From Amoebidium appalachense (Eukaryota; Ichthyosporea): a stretch of DNA of 64,000 nucleotides. Shown here piece by piece: positions 1 to 25,473 of this stretch (position 1 is the stretch's first letter; every line of letters starts with the position of its first letter). The notes beneath the pieces are model-generated. The model ran no database searches. It was not told where the DNA came from and saw only the letters and a program-made list of their open reading frames with translations. Where the stretch lies: the NCBI GenBank assembly GCA_963693365.1, contig CAVNZM010000010.1:2170001-2234000 (forward strand), in the 5' to 3' direction. The translations under genes and the position numbers were made by a program.

Positions 1-54
1 TGTGTGTGTCTGTGTGTGTGTGTATGTGTCTGTGTGTGTGTGTCTGTGAATGTG

Positions 55-141
<87 letters not shown>

Positions 142-396
142 TGTGTTCGTGTGTTCGTGTGTGTGTGTGTGCGCGCGCGCCCGCGCCCGCGTGTGTGTGT
201 ACGTGTGTGTGGTCACTGGGGCAAAATACAGCCAGCAGTCAGGTGTGACGGGTGTGTAAACGGACGAAAGCGGGGGGGGGGGGGGGGGGGGGGGTTGTCG
301 ATTAAATATGCTACAGAGTGCAGACTACACCTTATTGAACAACAATATGCAGATTTCAAGACACACAAAAATGAATCATACGCAGAGCCCATCTTC

Positions 397-427
<31 letters not shown>

Positions 428-454
428 AGGGGAGGGGGGGAGGGGAGAGCAAGT

Positions 455-488
<34 letters not shown>

Positions 489-617
489 ATGCTTGATGAT
501 GTGGTATTATAGATTTTTTTTAGTTTTTAGTTTTGGCAGCGGTGGGTTGGTGGGTGGGTGGGTGATTGGGGTGGTGGCAATGGTGGTGGTGGTGGTGGTG
601 TTATTAAGGGAAAGAGG

Positions 618-648
<31 letters not shown>

Positions 649-1067
649 AGGGGCAGCCATGCAGATGCAGAGGAATCAGAGGGCGGAAGAAGAAGAGATT
701 GAGGTTTAAACACAAAACACGACAAAACCATCACAATTCAATTGCGCAAAGCCCCGCAATAGACACACTCGAGCAAGAGACTCGAACAAATACATCCCAA
801 GAGCTGGGGGGGGGGGGGGGGGGGGGGGGTTTGAATGCGTTAAAAAGTACGAAGTACACAAGAACAAACGGATAACACGATGCAGAATGCAAGCCATACA
901 TAAAGAGTATGCATAATAAGCAGAGCCCATCCTCAGGGGGGGCCCACGTCATCCACAGTACCCGGGGGGGGGGGGGGGGGGGGGGAAGGGAGGGGGGAGG
1001 TAGGGATCTGGAGATGTGGCATGCTGGTAGGAGGAGAAGAACGGGGAGAGGGGTTTTGGCGGGCGGG

Positions 1068-1099
<32 letters not shown>

Positions 1100-1732
1100 A
1101 GGGGGGAAAAGGGAGTGTGGAAGGAGCAAGAATGGGCGCACGTGCGTATGTTGATGTTTTGTGGGTTTCTCTTCCTTTCCTTTTATCTTGTCCCCCCTTT
1201 CCCCCCTTCCCCTACAGGCACGCACGCACGCACGCACGCACGCATGCACGCACGCACGCACGCAAAAAAAAAAAAAAAAAAAGGGGGCAGCTCAAACTAC
1301 TCAAATTCAAATCATTGTGCACACAACCCAGTTTTCTTCTGCACCCCCTCTGCTTCTTACCCTTTTTTCCGTGTTGGAGAAGGCATAGTTCGCGGGAGGG
1401 GGGAGGAGGGGGGAGGCAGGGGTTGAAGGGGGGAGGGGGGAGGGGGGGGGGGGGGGAGCGGCTGGATAGAAAGTTCACGTGTGCGTCTGTGTGGTCTGTG
1501 CCTTTTTACCCACAAGACATTACACCCCCTCCCCTCCCAACCCCCCTCCCCCTCCCCCCTCTTCCCTTCTTTCCCCCCCCCCAATCACACACACAAAAAC
1601 CAAACACAAACATACCCCACAAACACCACCAGAACCATTTCACCACACCCACCCAAGCGTCTCTCTTTCCTTCACTCCCATCTTCATGTAGTGAAGGTGG
1701 TGGTGGTTGGGGGAGGGGGGGGGGGGGGGGTA

Positions 1733-1763
<31 letters not shown>

Positions 1764-1910
1764 GGGAGAAGGGGTACACCCACCGTAAAAAAACTCACTG
1801 TGCGATCGGCAACGACTTGATCAGTTCAGCCAACTCCGGTATGGCCCAAACAGATCCACCAGCTGGCCCTCCCCCTCCATTTCATCTGTCGGCACCGCGA
1901 ATCGGCCCCT
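1..1910. repeat. Repeat-rich intergenic stretch: (TG)n, poly-G runs, GCAC tetramers
   Basis: I see no credible gene here. (TG)n fills 1-215 and switches to GCGC/CCGC alternation near 170-190. Several G-runs of 15-30 nt follow (about 272-293, 400-428, 456-487, 620-648, 805-830, 964-985, 1071-1098, 1722-1762). A GCAC tetramer tract lies at about 1216-1263 and is followed by poly-A. A truncated copy of the poly(C/G)-tailed dispersed repeat lies at about 833-940 and a second fragment at about 300-400. All long open frames here are Cys-Val, Gly or Pro runs from simple repeats. Confidence 0.8.
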
Positions 1911-3629
1911 TCACCTACCCAGAAACAACTTGACAAACGGCACGAGCACGTCCCCGCTATCCCCACACTTCCTAAGGACGCTCAAAAGCAACACAAGCAC
2001 GTGCGTCCACCCGATTGGGCTATGGTCATACCACACTATCGCCCTAGACGCTTCCGCAAGCTTCCGCGGCAAGATCCTCGGGTCGGCAGCGGCCAACATG
2101 CACGCATCCAACAAAAAGATAACGAGAACGAGTGGGTCACGTCCGATCGGCACCTTCTCGCGCAAAAATTTAAGAATCGCCGCCGCGTTTTCTCCCTTGC
2201 CCTCTTCCGCGCGTGCGTGCAGCGCCACCCTTATCGACTCGTCCGTGTCGCCGTACTCGCACCAATCGAACGCCGCCATGAAGAACTCGCAGTCGTTGTC
2301 GTACCTCACGACGTCGAGCAGGAGCGCCTCCGACGTCTTTCCCGCACTCGCACCAGCCGGAAACACCGCCATGAGACGCCTCGCCAAGTCCAAATCGCCC
2401 CTCCTCACCGTGTCATTAACCAGCACGGCCCCCGACGACTTCACACACACCGCGGTTGGGCCTTTGCTCCCAGCTGCTCCGACACTATCTTCGACCGATT
2501 CTCCTTCACCACCACCATCACCGCTTTCACCGTCGTATTCTTTGCGAACGTTGGTACCTCCTAGCTCGTTGAGAACGCGCGCGACGGCAAGCGACAGCGG
2601 CGGTGAGACCTGGCGGCCACACAGCAAAAAAACGAAGACCGCGGTACACGGTCGTGTTGTAGAGCCCGCCCCCCGGCTCCTGCGACATCGATTTCCCGCC
2701 AACGCTATTCGACGCAAGCAGAACACCCTCGGCAAGACGGTCCGTCTCGCACGCCGCCAAAACCGCGACCGCCTCTTCGCTCTCAAATACGCCCGCCGTC
2801 ACGCATCGAAATATCGGCGCCACGGCGACCCCGTCCAAACTTACGCCGTCCGACAACCCCCGGGCGAGGTACGTAACATACCGCTCCTCGAGGTCGCAGG
2901 CGGCAACAACGGCCGTGGGCGAGTGCTGCTGCAAAAACATTAACCCTTGCTCCACGCGCCCAAGCTCAACCGACAGAACGACGGGGAAAAATTCGCGGTC
3001 TTCCTCCCACACCCACCACGACGCAGTTGTATCGGCGCTGAAAGGCAGGAAGAAGGCCTTCAGAAGGTTTTCCATCCTCGCGTTTCTCCAGCCTGCGGGC
3101 CACATAGACGGGTCGGGCACTGCACCGAAAACCGTGACCCGGTCCCACAGCCACAAACTGCCGTGGAAACCAACGTCTTGGCACCGGTCGATCTGCAACG
3201 CCTCGAGAACGACAGAAAAACACCCCTATTGGGCACCTGCGCCGCGTCGTTCTTCGCCGCCGCCGAAATCACCCTCCCCAAAACCTCCAATTTCTCGCCG
3301 TCTGACGACACGTCCCACGTCGACACGTCAAACGACCGCACGCCCAACCCGCCAAAAACCGGGTGCGCGAGCTCGGGAACGATACTGCGCAAAACATCAA
3401 GGGGGATGTGCCGCAACGCAACGTGGCTTACCTCCCCCAACAAAAGCCCCGTGGGTCGCATGCTGCACAACAGCAGCCTGAAAAAAACCTGCACGTCGAG
3501 GTCCCCGCCGCCGCCGTTTACGTATACGTTGACAAACTCCTCCACGGCTTCCCATTTTCCGTTCTCCGCCGCTATAAACATACGCCTCACGACCTTATCC
3601 ATCCCCGACCCTCCCGCCCCATTCCCCAT
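1911..3629 (-). CDS. Unknown protein, ankyrin-like N terminus, two very short introns
   Basis: The model has three exons read right to left: 3629-3237, 3192-2650 and 2609-1911 (stop at 1911-1913), about 544 aa. The start is the ATG at 3627-3629; a second in-frame Met begins M-D-K-V-V-R-R. The opening segment (F-I-A-A-E-N-G-K-W-E-A-V) resembles an ankyrin helix pair. The rest is a helical, Leu/Val-rich protein I cannot place. Three overlapping open frames join cleanly if introns of 44 nt (3193-3236, donor GTGCCC, acceptor TTGCAG) and 40 nt (2610-2649, donor GTGTAC, acceptor CGCCAG) are removed, and both junctions keep phase. Only about 63 bp separates this ATG from the stop of the next minus-strand model upstream, so the two may be one gene joined by another short intron I could not resolve. 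Codon use is GC-rich. Confidence 0.45.
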
Positions 3630-3692
3630 CTCCCGAGTCCATGTCCACCCCGCGGCGCAACTTGCTCACGTGCGCAGGTTTCCTCTCCCGTG

Positions 3693-5555
3693 CTACCCAT
3701 TGGTCGTATGAAGCCGGGTATCCTCCCCGTTAAGGGCACGTGCAACCCACGGAACCACATCCCGGTGGTAAAACCCAGGCTGCTTGGCAATGACACGCAG
3801 GCATTCGGCGATGCCGGACACCAGCCCGTCCCAGAACTGCCAGGGGGTCGTAAGACAACTGCTCGCCTCCTCCGTAAAACACTGCTTGGGAGGCTTCGGC
3901 GGCCGCAGGCGCGTGTTGAACGTCCGCTGGTCAATCGAACCCTGCACGCGCGCAATGTTGGTGATGGTCATCAGCGCGCAGAACCCCACAAACGACGGCC
4001 GCGAGAGGAAATACTCGAGCATCGCCGGCTGCCCGCACTGGAGCGCCGTCCCCGTCACCTGCTCCATGTGCATCACCACATCCTTCGCCCCACCTACACA
4101 CCGCTGCGTGTACGTGCACTCGTTGCTAACGTGTCCGCACTCTTCGCACTCATCCCCGCATGACGCCCATGCCTGCGGGACGTTCACCTCAATGGTTGGA
4201 ATTAGCCTCTGCGCCCAATCCAACCGGTCGAACTCCAGGGCGCACTTGCAACAAACTCAACATCCTCATAACGGACAATGGTTCCGAACCCCCCTCGACT
4301 ACCTGCGAAAAAAGGCTGTTTGCAAGGGAATTATCGCCTCCGTTGTAAATCGCAACCAATCTAAGCGCAATGTGCGCAAGGGAAGACGGGACGATGAAAT
4401 CACCCAAATCCGGGACGACGCAGGACAATTCCTCCTTGCCAAGCACGGACCACAGCAACGTGCGAAAAAACAGTGTTGCGGAAGCGAGAACGTCGGGAGT
4501 CACCAGGCGGCCCAAAACATCTTTTGCCGTGTGTTTCGGGATGCTCTCAAACACCTCGAGAAGGGTATGTTGTGTGACATACAGTGACTTCGGCCTGTCC
4601 TCTTCCACTGGCGGAATCTGGCTCTGGATTAGAACCCCCTGTGCCATGTGGCCTGCCGTAACGCTGTGTATGAATGCATGTTTGACTATATCACAAATGG
4701 GCCCGTCCTGCCCCGGCTGCCCGACGGTTGCAAATAGCTGACTGAAGGGCATGCCGGGCAACAGCGCTGCAGAGTCGTAAAAACTGCTTGGTCACGGCTG
4801 CCGTGCTGGTTTGATCGACAAAACATACGTATTGTATCCAGCAATCCATCGTTCATGTTTTGCCACATGAGTTTGAAAAACGGATGTCCGAACGTGTTGG
4901 TCCAACGGCAGGTAGCCGTACTCGACGAATTTCGATCCACCACACATGGAAGCCGAACGCACGATCGGGTTTTGGAGGCTGACAGTTCGGGGCACACAAA
5001 GCATGGCGTTATGGCAACTAGGGTTCTGTCTTTATCCGCGATGCTAAGAGAGACGAAGAGGGATTCAGTTGTGGGGCACGGTGGCGCATGTTTGGAGGGA
5101 GGAAAGGAAGAAAAGGCGCTTTCTAGCTCGTTGTGACCGTAGGCAAGAGTGCACAACGACGCAAGGCGAAGGGTATGTTACGTGAATGAAAAACCGGGCG
5201 TGTCAAGAAAAAATTGGACGATGCCTCTGTAGCCAAATCCCGCTGCAACGCAAATAAGTGCGTTTGTGTTGAGCGAAGAAAAAAGATGTGACTGTTTGTC
5301 GCGCTGCTCATGCACCTTTTCGAGTGCAGAAAGAAGAACATGTTCGGGGAGGTGTGGGTTGTGGTTCCAGAAGACGAGTGTGTGTTGTGTGATTTTGCGT
5401 AAAAGTGAATCCTTGGTGGCGGCGGAAAGGCACCGTGAGGTCAAGGCAAGGGAGAGCAAATCTGACGCATGGTCCAAGTTGTCGATGATTAAAGCAAGGA
5501 TTTCGTCTGAGCGCGTAAAGATTGGGCATTCAGTAGGTGTCTCCACCCCAGCCAT
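3693..5555 (-). CDS. F-box-like protein with short introns
   Basis: Exon 1 is 5555-5182, starting at an ATG in 5553-5555. Residues about 16-50 (D-E-I-L-A-L-I-I-D-N-L then L-L-S-L-A-L-T-S-R-C) look like an F-box, followed by an ankyrin-like A-A-G-F-G-Y-R-G-I-V-Q-F-F-L. Later exons: roughly 4978-4829; 4766-4303; 4244-3693 (stop). The intron 4767-4828 is 62 nt (donor GTATGT, acceptor CTGCAG) and the intron 4245-4302 is 58 nt (donor GTAGTC, acceptor GCAAG); both keep frame. The exon 1 to exon 2 junction is unresolved because the obvious donor (GTAACA at 5181) and acceptor (CAG at 4979-4981) do not agree in phase. A missed small exon, another start or a frameshift would explain this. The C-terminal half has a Cys-rich patch (C-x2-E-C-E-E-C-G-H). 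An SCF substrate-receptor role is inferred only from the F-box-like start. Confidence 0.45.
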
Positions 5556-6882
5556 TTTTATAAAGAAGGGGGTGGTGGGTGCTCTGCGATGTAGAGAACG
5601 GCACAAAAATAAAACTATAATCGGTCGAACACTATGGGCCAAAAAATCGTTTCGTGTAAAATTTTCGGATTTGCAAGTTGTGTGCTTGGAGTGAAGGGCA
5701 GACGGGAGCAAGTGATTTTGTTGGTGTCGGGACGGTTAAAGTAACTTCCATGCAAAAATGGGTTACTGTTTCCATAAAAGGTCAATTTGGAATCAGAGCA
5801 TTCACTTTGTAACCATATCTGGAAACATCTGCACTTCACCTGTATGGGGGTGCTTTAACGCTCGAAACTTCTGAGCCATAAAATGCGTTGCGGCCCGTCT
5901 ACATGCTTCAAAGTTCCTATCTGCCTATACCAGACAAGCTTGGGAGGCAGAAAAAACAGGTCTGTATGCTGCTTGTTAAGACTATAGATTGTGTTATTTA
6001 TTTATTTTTGGAGGGGGTTTGGAAGCGTGGGAGAGAGAGAAAGAAAGACGAAAGTTTTAAGCGAGAGGATGAGAGAAAGGGATGAAGGAAAGGCGATAAT
6101 GAGACGGATGTTGTTTAGAATAATTCTAAAGTTTTGGAAAGAGGGGGAGGAGGGGGGGATAAGAGTCTGGGGGTTGAATGTGATGTGTGTGGGGGGGGAT
6201 GGGGGAGGAGGGGGGGAGAGGGAGAAAAGGTGTGTGTGTGAGGGAGGGAGGGAGGGAGGGGGGAGGGAGGGGGTGGGGAAGACTGAGATAGATGGGGGAG
6301 GGGGGAAGAAAGAGGGAGGGGAGGGGGGGGGGGGGGGGGGGGGGGGGAGGTGGAGAGAGGAAGAGAGAGAGAGAGGGGGGGGGGGGGGGGGGGGGGGGGC
6401 AACGGGCTCCCTAGTTTTGCAAAAATAGGGGTTGAGGGGTAGAAGGGATCAGCTAGGGCTGGAAGAGCCGGTGGTGAATGAGCTTTGCTGACAAGGGTAA
6501 ACAATGATGGCGAGATGTTGGGGGGGGGGGGGGGGGGGGATGGGAAGGGGGAGGGAAGGGGGGGAGGGGGGGGGGGAGGAGGGGGGGGGGTTTGGGGGTG
6601 AGAAGGGCAGTGTCAGGTGATAGTCTTGTAGGGAGGATGGGTTTCAATTACCAGTGCAGGGAGTATGTCAGGGAAACAGGACGTGGTTATCTGCCTCCAC
6701 TGTGGCTTTGAACCCCCCTCCCCCCCCGACTCCCCCCTTTCCCCCCTTCCCTTCCCCTCCGCCCCCCGCCCACCCACCCACCCCCCCCCCCCCCCCCCCC
6801 CCCTCCCCTTCGCCCCCTGCCTTCCCCCTTGTATGCTTTCTGATCTCCCCCTCTAGCCTTCCTGACATTTCCTCTCCATCAG
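5556..6882. promoter_or_regulatory. Divergent intergenic region between F-box-like gene and lumazine synthase
   Basis: The two flanking genes point away from each other, so this region probably holds both promoters. The first 500 bp is ordinary complex sequence. From about 6130 it becomes purine-rich on the plus strand (GGGA-type tracts and G-runs at about 6325-6345, 6378-6398 and 6521-6538), then C-rich from 6715 to 6855. A CAG at 6880-6882 after a pyrimidine-rich stretch, eight bases before the lumazine synthase ATG, looks like a 5'-UTR splice acceptor. I cannot place a TATA box with confidence. Confidence 0.5.
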
Positions 6883-6890
6883 GACCAACC

Positions 6891-9360
<2,470 letters not shown>

Positions 9361-9865
9361 GAATAGAATCCAAGGCTTAAAATAGAGCGGGACGGGTGTG
9401 TTTTCTGGCAGGATAATGAGGTTGCGGTATATGTATTGCTCATTCCTTGCTGGGCCTGGCCTTTTATGATTCTCGTTTTATTTTCCCCCGTGTTTTTTTT
9501 TTCATTCACCATTCTTTTTACTATCTTTCTCTCTTTTTCTCTCTATCTTTCTTTCTCGCTCTCTGCAGTTTCCTGTCATATCCTCTCTTCTTCTTCTTCT
9601 CCTTCTCCTTGTTATAATCTTTCTTTTCAAACCTTTTTTAAGGCTTCTTTTGTTCATGGTAAACGTTCTGTGTAGCAGTTAAAATGGCCTGCTAATAGAT
9701 TACCATGGCTTTGGTGGTTTGGTCTAAGTGTAGGATAGTGCACACAAAGAAGCTTCGAACATTGGGGCTTCCTCACTATTAGACCGAATGCTAGCCCACC
9801 GTTAACCGTTGAAAATTACTTTAAAAAAAAAATAAAGGATTAAATGATCAGGCTAAAACGCTTCC

Positions 9866-9866
<1 letters not shown>

Positions 9867-9946
<80 letters not shown>
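9867..9946. repeat. 80-nt uninterrupted poly(C) run
   Basis: One of the two longest homopolymer tracts in the window; it passes directly into (AC)n at 9947-9972. Shorter C or G runs of 15-60 nt occur roughly every 0.5 kb across the window. Confidence 0.95.
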
Positions 9947-9960
<14 letters not shown>

Positions 9961-10500
9961 ACACACACACCAGCACCACCACCACCACCCACCCACACAT
10001 TCCCTTTCAATGGCTCACGGCGGCTTATCGAGTTGACTCGGCCGAATCTCCGAGTCGGGTGCCGAGGATAAAACTTCCTCCCCTGAGGCCGGTGTGCTCT
10101 GTCATGTTGCATAAATGCTTCACGTAGGAGCACCCTTCCCGTACTGGCACGCTGCCTCTACTAATTAGTTACATGCAAATGTGCGCTTGAGCGTTGTATC
10201 ATGTGTTAGTTTGTGAGTTGCGTTTTACTCAGGGCCGTGTATCGTGTACAAATGTGCTTTAATCAAGCTTTTGTTTTGGGAAATGTGAGCATGTACTTTG
10301 TGCTGTGTTTGCGAAAAACGTGTGCTCGCAACTCTGCTATGTACTGTGTGCAGTTGTGAGTTTGTGCTTTGTGGGTTTGTGTTTTGTTCTGTGACTGTGA
10401 ACAGTCGGCCACATCCCCCTCCCCCCTCCCCCCCTCCCCCCCCCCCCCCCCCCCCCCGGCTTCCAGGAACACAGTCACACACGCGAGCGCACACTGTAAA

Positions 10501-10851
<351 letters not shown>

Positions 10852-11529
10852 AGTGAGTGAGAGAGAGTGTGTGTGTGCATGCACACATGAGAGAGGAGTG
10901 TATGACACGAGGGTATGCGTGTGCGCACCTGAAAGTCTCAGGCGGCAAAAGAAAACAGTGCACTACGCTGAGGAGCCGGCGCCTCCAGAATTCGCCAAGT
11001 CCCTTAGGACGAGTCCCTTGACCTGTGCTCATCGATTTCAGGCTGTTTACTAATATGAAGACTGTTCAGGATCCAGACTTGCATGACTGACGTCTTTTCA
11101 ACCGGGCCCCGGGTACTTTAATTACTATACGGTTAACGATCGAACATGCATCACTATGGTTACCCCGGGGGGATGGGGGGGGCCGGGGGGGTTAAGCAAG
11201 AGAAAAGGAGAAAAAAAGAAAGAGAGAAAAGAGAGAGAGAGAGAAAAGAAAGCCTTGAAAGATGATTGAGGAAGACGAGGGGAATTTTAGAGGGGAAGTG
11301 AGGGGCGGGAAAGCGAGGGGAAGGGGAGGGAGAGGGGGAGGGGGGAGGGGAGGGGGGGGGGGGGGGGAGGGGGAGAGGAGGGCCGGGGGGGTGGGGGGGT
11401 CCGGGGGAGGGGGGGGGGGGGGGGGGATATCTATCATACAGCACAACCTAGTTTTTCTACAGCGGGGGGGAGGGGAGGGGGGGGGGGGGGGGGGGGAAAG
11501 AAAGGGGAAGGAGGGTTTTTTTTTTTTTT

Positions 11530-11560
<31 letters not shown>

Positions 11561-11950
11561 GGTAGTTATGGGTCCTGGAGCTCGAGGGGCTTTGTATCGT
11601 AACAAGGCACCTCGGCGATTTGTTTTAGCAAATGGCTCTGGGTGACCAGGTCCCCTGTTCACCTCAACATTCCGTGCTCAAGACCTTGGCGTGACCCATT
11701 GCCCATGCGAGCACACGTGCAGAGACATGTTGGGTCGCCCAAAGGAAAAGTGTCCTAAAAATTGTGGGATTATATCGACGGATGCACAATATTATGACGA
11801 ATGCTCCAGCAGTGATAGCTAATATGGCTATTGCATGCCAAAATTGATGCGTCCAGGTGACTATGGAAGCCTGGGAGCTGACAAAGACGATCACCGTAGG
11901 GCCAGATATTACAAAGTGTGTTTGTGTGTGTGGTGGTGGTTTGGGGGGGG

Positions 11951-12198
11951 TGTCACAGGAAATTTTTGCACCGGGAATTTTTTGCACTGGAGGTTGATGT
12001 AATGATTGAAGTATTGTATCAATGGGGTTTTCACTGGATGTTTTGGTGCTCATTGGTCATGTTATCATTTAAATACGAATGACACGTTTCTAGTAGCCGT
12101 TTTTGTTGAGTTTCTAACAATTTTTGGGCAGCCAAAGAAGTTCAGCTTTATGTCTCCATAAACCCCCCCGTTACGGCGTAACAGGGGAGGAGGGGCGG

Positions 12199-12255
<57 letters not shown>

Positions 12256-12485
12256 TTAATTCAAGTGCAAGCTGGAGTCTGTACAGACTTAGTGACGATA
12301 CTCAGAATAGAGCTGAAAGCCTACAGAGAAACACATAACCACCTAAACATGGCAGAAGGTATTCACAAAAACAGAACAGAGACAGCTCTCCATCTCAACC
12401 AAGGTTAGCTAGGTAGCCTTTTTCTATGCAGTCTAGGAAGACGATCTATGGCAAAAATTTCCCGGTGCAAAAATTTCCTGTGACA
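11951..12485. mobile_element. Terminal-inverted-repeat element (MITE-like)
   Basis: The left end TGTCACAGGAAATTTTTGCA (11951-11970) continues CCGGGAATTTTTTGC. It is matched in inverse orientation at about 12451-12485 (…CCCGGTGCAAAAATTTCCTGTGACA) over about 35 bp with about one mismatch. The interior is non-coding and includes a 54-nt G-run. No target-site duplication is clear in the G-rich flanks. Size and ends fit a non-autonomous DNA transposon. Confidence 0.7.
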
Positions 12486-12734
12486 GGGAAGGGGGGGAGG
12501 GGGGGGGGCGGGACGGAGGGGGAGGGGGGGGGGGGGGGGGGGGGGGCAGAGCAGGCCTCGGGATTTCTACGCGGGGGGGGGGGGGGGGGGGGGAGAAGGG
12601 TGAATTGATCGGGGAGGGGGGAGGGGGGGGGCGGCGGGGAGAGGGGATATCTCGAGGGGGACGAGAGAGAGAGGGGGGGGGGGGGAGGGGGGGGGGAGAG
12701 CCTCAGGTTGGAGGGGAAAGAGGTCGGAGCACGC

Positions 12735-12846
12735 CCAGGCAAAATTTCTGAGCAGGTGTGGCTATGGGTCGCCGTTGAAACATCGCCCAAATAAGTGCCG
12801 ATATTTGGGTGACCCATAGCCACACCTGCTCACAAAATCTGCCTGG
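12735..12846. mobile_element. Short foldback element
   Basis: A near-perfect hairpin. The left arm CCAGGCAAAATTTCTGAGCA…GGTGTGGCTATGGGTC is inverted as GACCCATAGCCACACCTGCTCA…GCCTGG, with arms of about 41 bp around a 30-bp loop. It may be a very short MITE or a stable RNA hairpin if transcribed. Confidence 0.65.
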
Positions 12847-13084
12847 TATGCAGTGTACAATTGCTAAAAGAGCCCACCTTGTGTTCATAAACTTGCGTTA
12901 TAGACATCAATGTTGGTCATGCATGGTCGCTCGTCATCAGTTGCTTAAAAAATTGGACTTGCGCTGTCTTTAGCTATACCCATCTGATCTCTCCGACCTC
13001 TTCCGTCCCCCCCTCCCCCCCTCTCTCTCTCTCCCCCCCCCCCCCCCCCAATCAAAGGGAGGGGGAGGGGGAAGGGGGGGGGGG

Positions 13085-13120
<36 letters not shown>

Positions 13121-13926
13121 GGGGAGGGGGGGATTTCTGCGACATATCGTGCATCAGTCCGATCCCACACCCACACCCACACCCTTATCCAGACTATTCC
13201 ACCCACACCAACACAGACTTGAACATGTCTACACACCCACTTTCACACACAGACCCACACCCATGCCCACCCATCCACCCACCCACCCACCCACACGCAC
13301 CACCAACACCCACAAACACCCATGCCCCACACACCTCCACACACCGTTGACACAAACACCCACACCCACACATGCGCGTCCAACTAGTGCACATACTGTA
13401 ACAGCCCATCCCCCACACCTCACAACCTCACGCACAAACTACCGCATGTGTAAGGCGGGTTTCTTTCAGGTCGATTTATGGGGCTGGGCTTTTGGGTCAG
13501 GACAAAATACTGTTTGATACACATCATGGCAATTTGAAACACAAAGCGTATATCGCCTTCAGGTCTGACCCAACCAAGATCGCCAAAAGAAACCCCCTTT
13601 TACTTTTATCTGGTGCAACAGCCAGCTGTTACTCTGTGCCTGTCTCTACGGATAAATTTTCATAGGCACATACATGCTCACATCCCCTGCACTCATCAGC
13701 ACATACATGGGTCCCGCCCATGCTCCCTCTTAAAACTAAACACAGTATGTCAATGTACCACCAGTTACAGAATGACTTGTACAGAATTTAAACAAGGAAA
13801 TACATACGGTGTACATACGTGCCCATGCGAGTCACTGTGGATATGTTTACACACGTACACATAGACTCATTTAACCGTTAATGCATACATAATACACATG
13901 CCGCACACACGCGCACGCACACACAT

Positions 13927-13968
<42 letters not shown>

Positions 13969-13995
13969 CCCCCCCCCCCCCCCCCACACACACAA

Positions 13996-23622
<9,627 letters not shown>

Positions 23623-24454
23623 CTTCCTAACTGCATGGTGAAGGGGAAAAAAAAAGGGAGGGGAGGGGGGGGGGGGGGGGGGGGGAAGGAGGAAGGGAAC
23701 GGGAAGGGGTGCAAGGGTGTGCGTGTGCGTGGGGGGAAGGTGACGGGGGGGAGGAAGGGGGGGTTAGAATGTGGAACAGGGTACGAAGTACAGTTACACG
23801 ATAGGAAAATCGGTGCAGGGCACACGACACGTAATGGTGTGCAAAAGCAAACATGCAAGCATTCAACACCAGCTAGAAGTATTCAACATAAGCAGAGCCC
23901 ATCGTGGGGAAGGGGAGGACGGTGGGTTGGAACCTGTTACAGAGCACGAAGCACACATTTAGGGTTAAAAAAGGCAGGGGCCGGTGGGGGGGGGGGGGGG
24001 GGGGGGGGGGGGGAGAGGGGGGGGGGGAGGAGCGGTTGCATTTCAGAAAACACACATTCACGACCAATCAGCACAAAGCAAACTGACGGGAAAAGAGCAT
24101 GCACAAAGAACAGGCTTCACAGATAAAGCACATCCTCAAAGGGGATTCAGGTAACGTACGATACCTGGGGGAAGGGGGATGGGGGTGGGGGTACCAATGA
24201 TTGAAGCGGTTGGTGTCAGATGATGAGGGGGTGGTGGTGCCCGAGGGGGGGGGGGGGGGGGGGGGGGGATGTGGAGGAAAAGGGAATGCTGGGTTGAGGT
24301 TGAAGGGGGGTGGAAAGGTGTGCGTGCAGGGCGGGTGGAGGTGGGGAGGGTGACTGAAAGGCACGAAAAGGAGGGAGAGCGTATTGAAATTGTAGATGGG
24401 TTGAAGGAAGAAGGGAAAGGGGTAGCCTCAAGAGGGGGACGGGAATGAGAGGGG

Positions 24455-24919
<465 letters not shown>

Positions 24920-25473
24920 TGTGTGTGCGAGGGAGGGGGGGAGGGGAGGGAGAGGGAGTGAGAGAGCGAGAGAGAAAGCGAAGGGGGGGGGGGGGGTCGG
25001 GAGGAGGCGGGAGGGAGAGGGAGAGAGGCAGAGCGAGAGAGAGAGGAGAGATTGGGAGGAAGGGAGGAAAGGGCGGACGAAGGGAGGGAGGGAAGCCCCC
25101 AGCGATCTTTCCTTCCTTTCAGCATAAAAGGCCCTCTTGTCCACAGCGTTTACCTTTTAAACTGCCCGTGAAGTCCTGTGACGATAATCCAACCCTCAGG
25201 TGGTGGTGCTAATTCGCTTCTATGCAAGCTCTCCTTCCTTTGGGTAGTTTCGCAACTGCAAAAAAGATCCCTTGTATCCCTTCTTGTCGAAGGGGACGTG
25301 GAGTGAAAAAAATGAGCGTGCAGGTTCGAGCATGGATATCTGCGTGAGTGGTCACTTTTTATCTAGCTTTTCTACTTTTTTAGGTTGAAATTGTCACCAT
25401 AACAAACAAAGTTCTACTCCCTCTTAGTTCTCCCAAAGGTGTCAAAACAGCTTCTGAGGTTCTCTCTGAGAGT

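Noticed and set aside
1911-3629. Pseudogene or sequencing-error explanation for frame changes in the left minus-strand genes
   Set aside because: Most frame changes disappear if GT-AG introns of 40-62 nt are removed, and the other genes in the window show no errors. One junction (5182 to 4978) still does not fit, so some doubt remains.
11664-12053. 129-aa minus-strand frame with one hydrophobic helix
   Set aside because: Its first part lies inside the inverted-repeat element at 11951-12485, and the rest has no recognisable family or splice support.
25130-25145. Minus-strand V-D-K-R-A-F-Y-A-E-R-K segment as an upstream UBA3 exon
   Set aside because: No matching donor or phase to the UBA3 first exon, and the downstream part is (GA)n translation.
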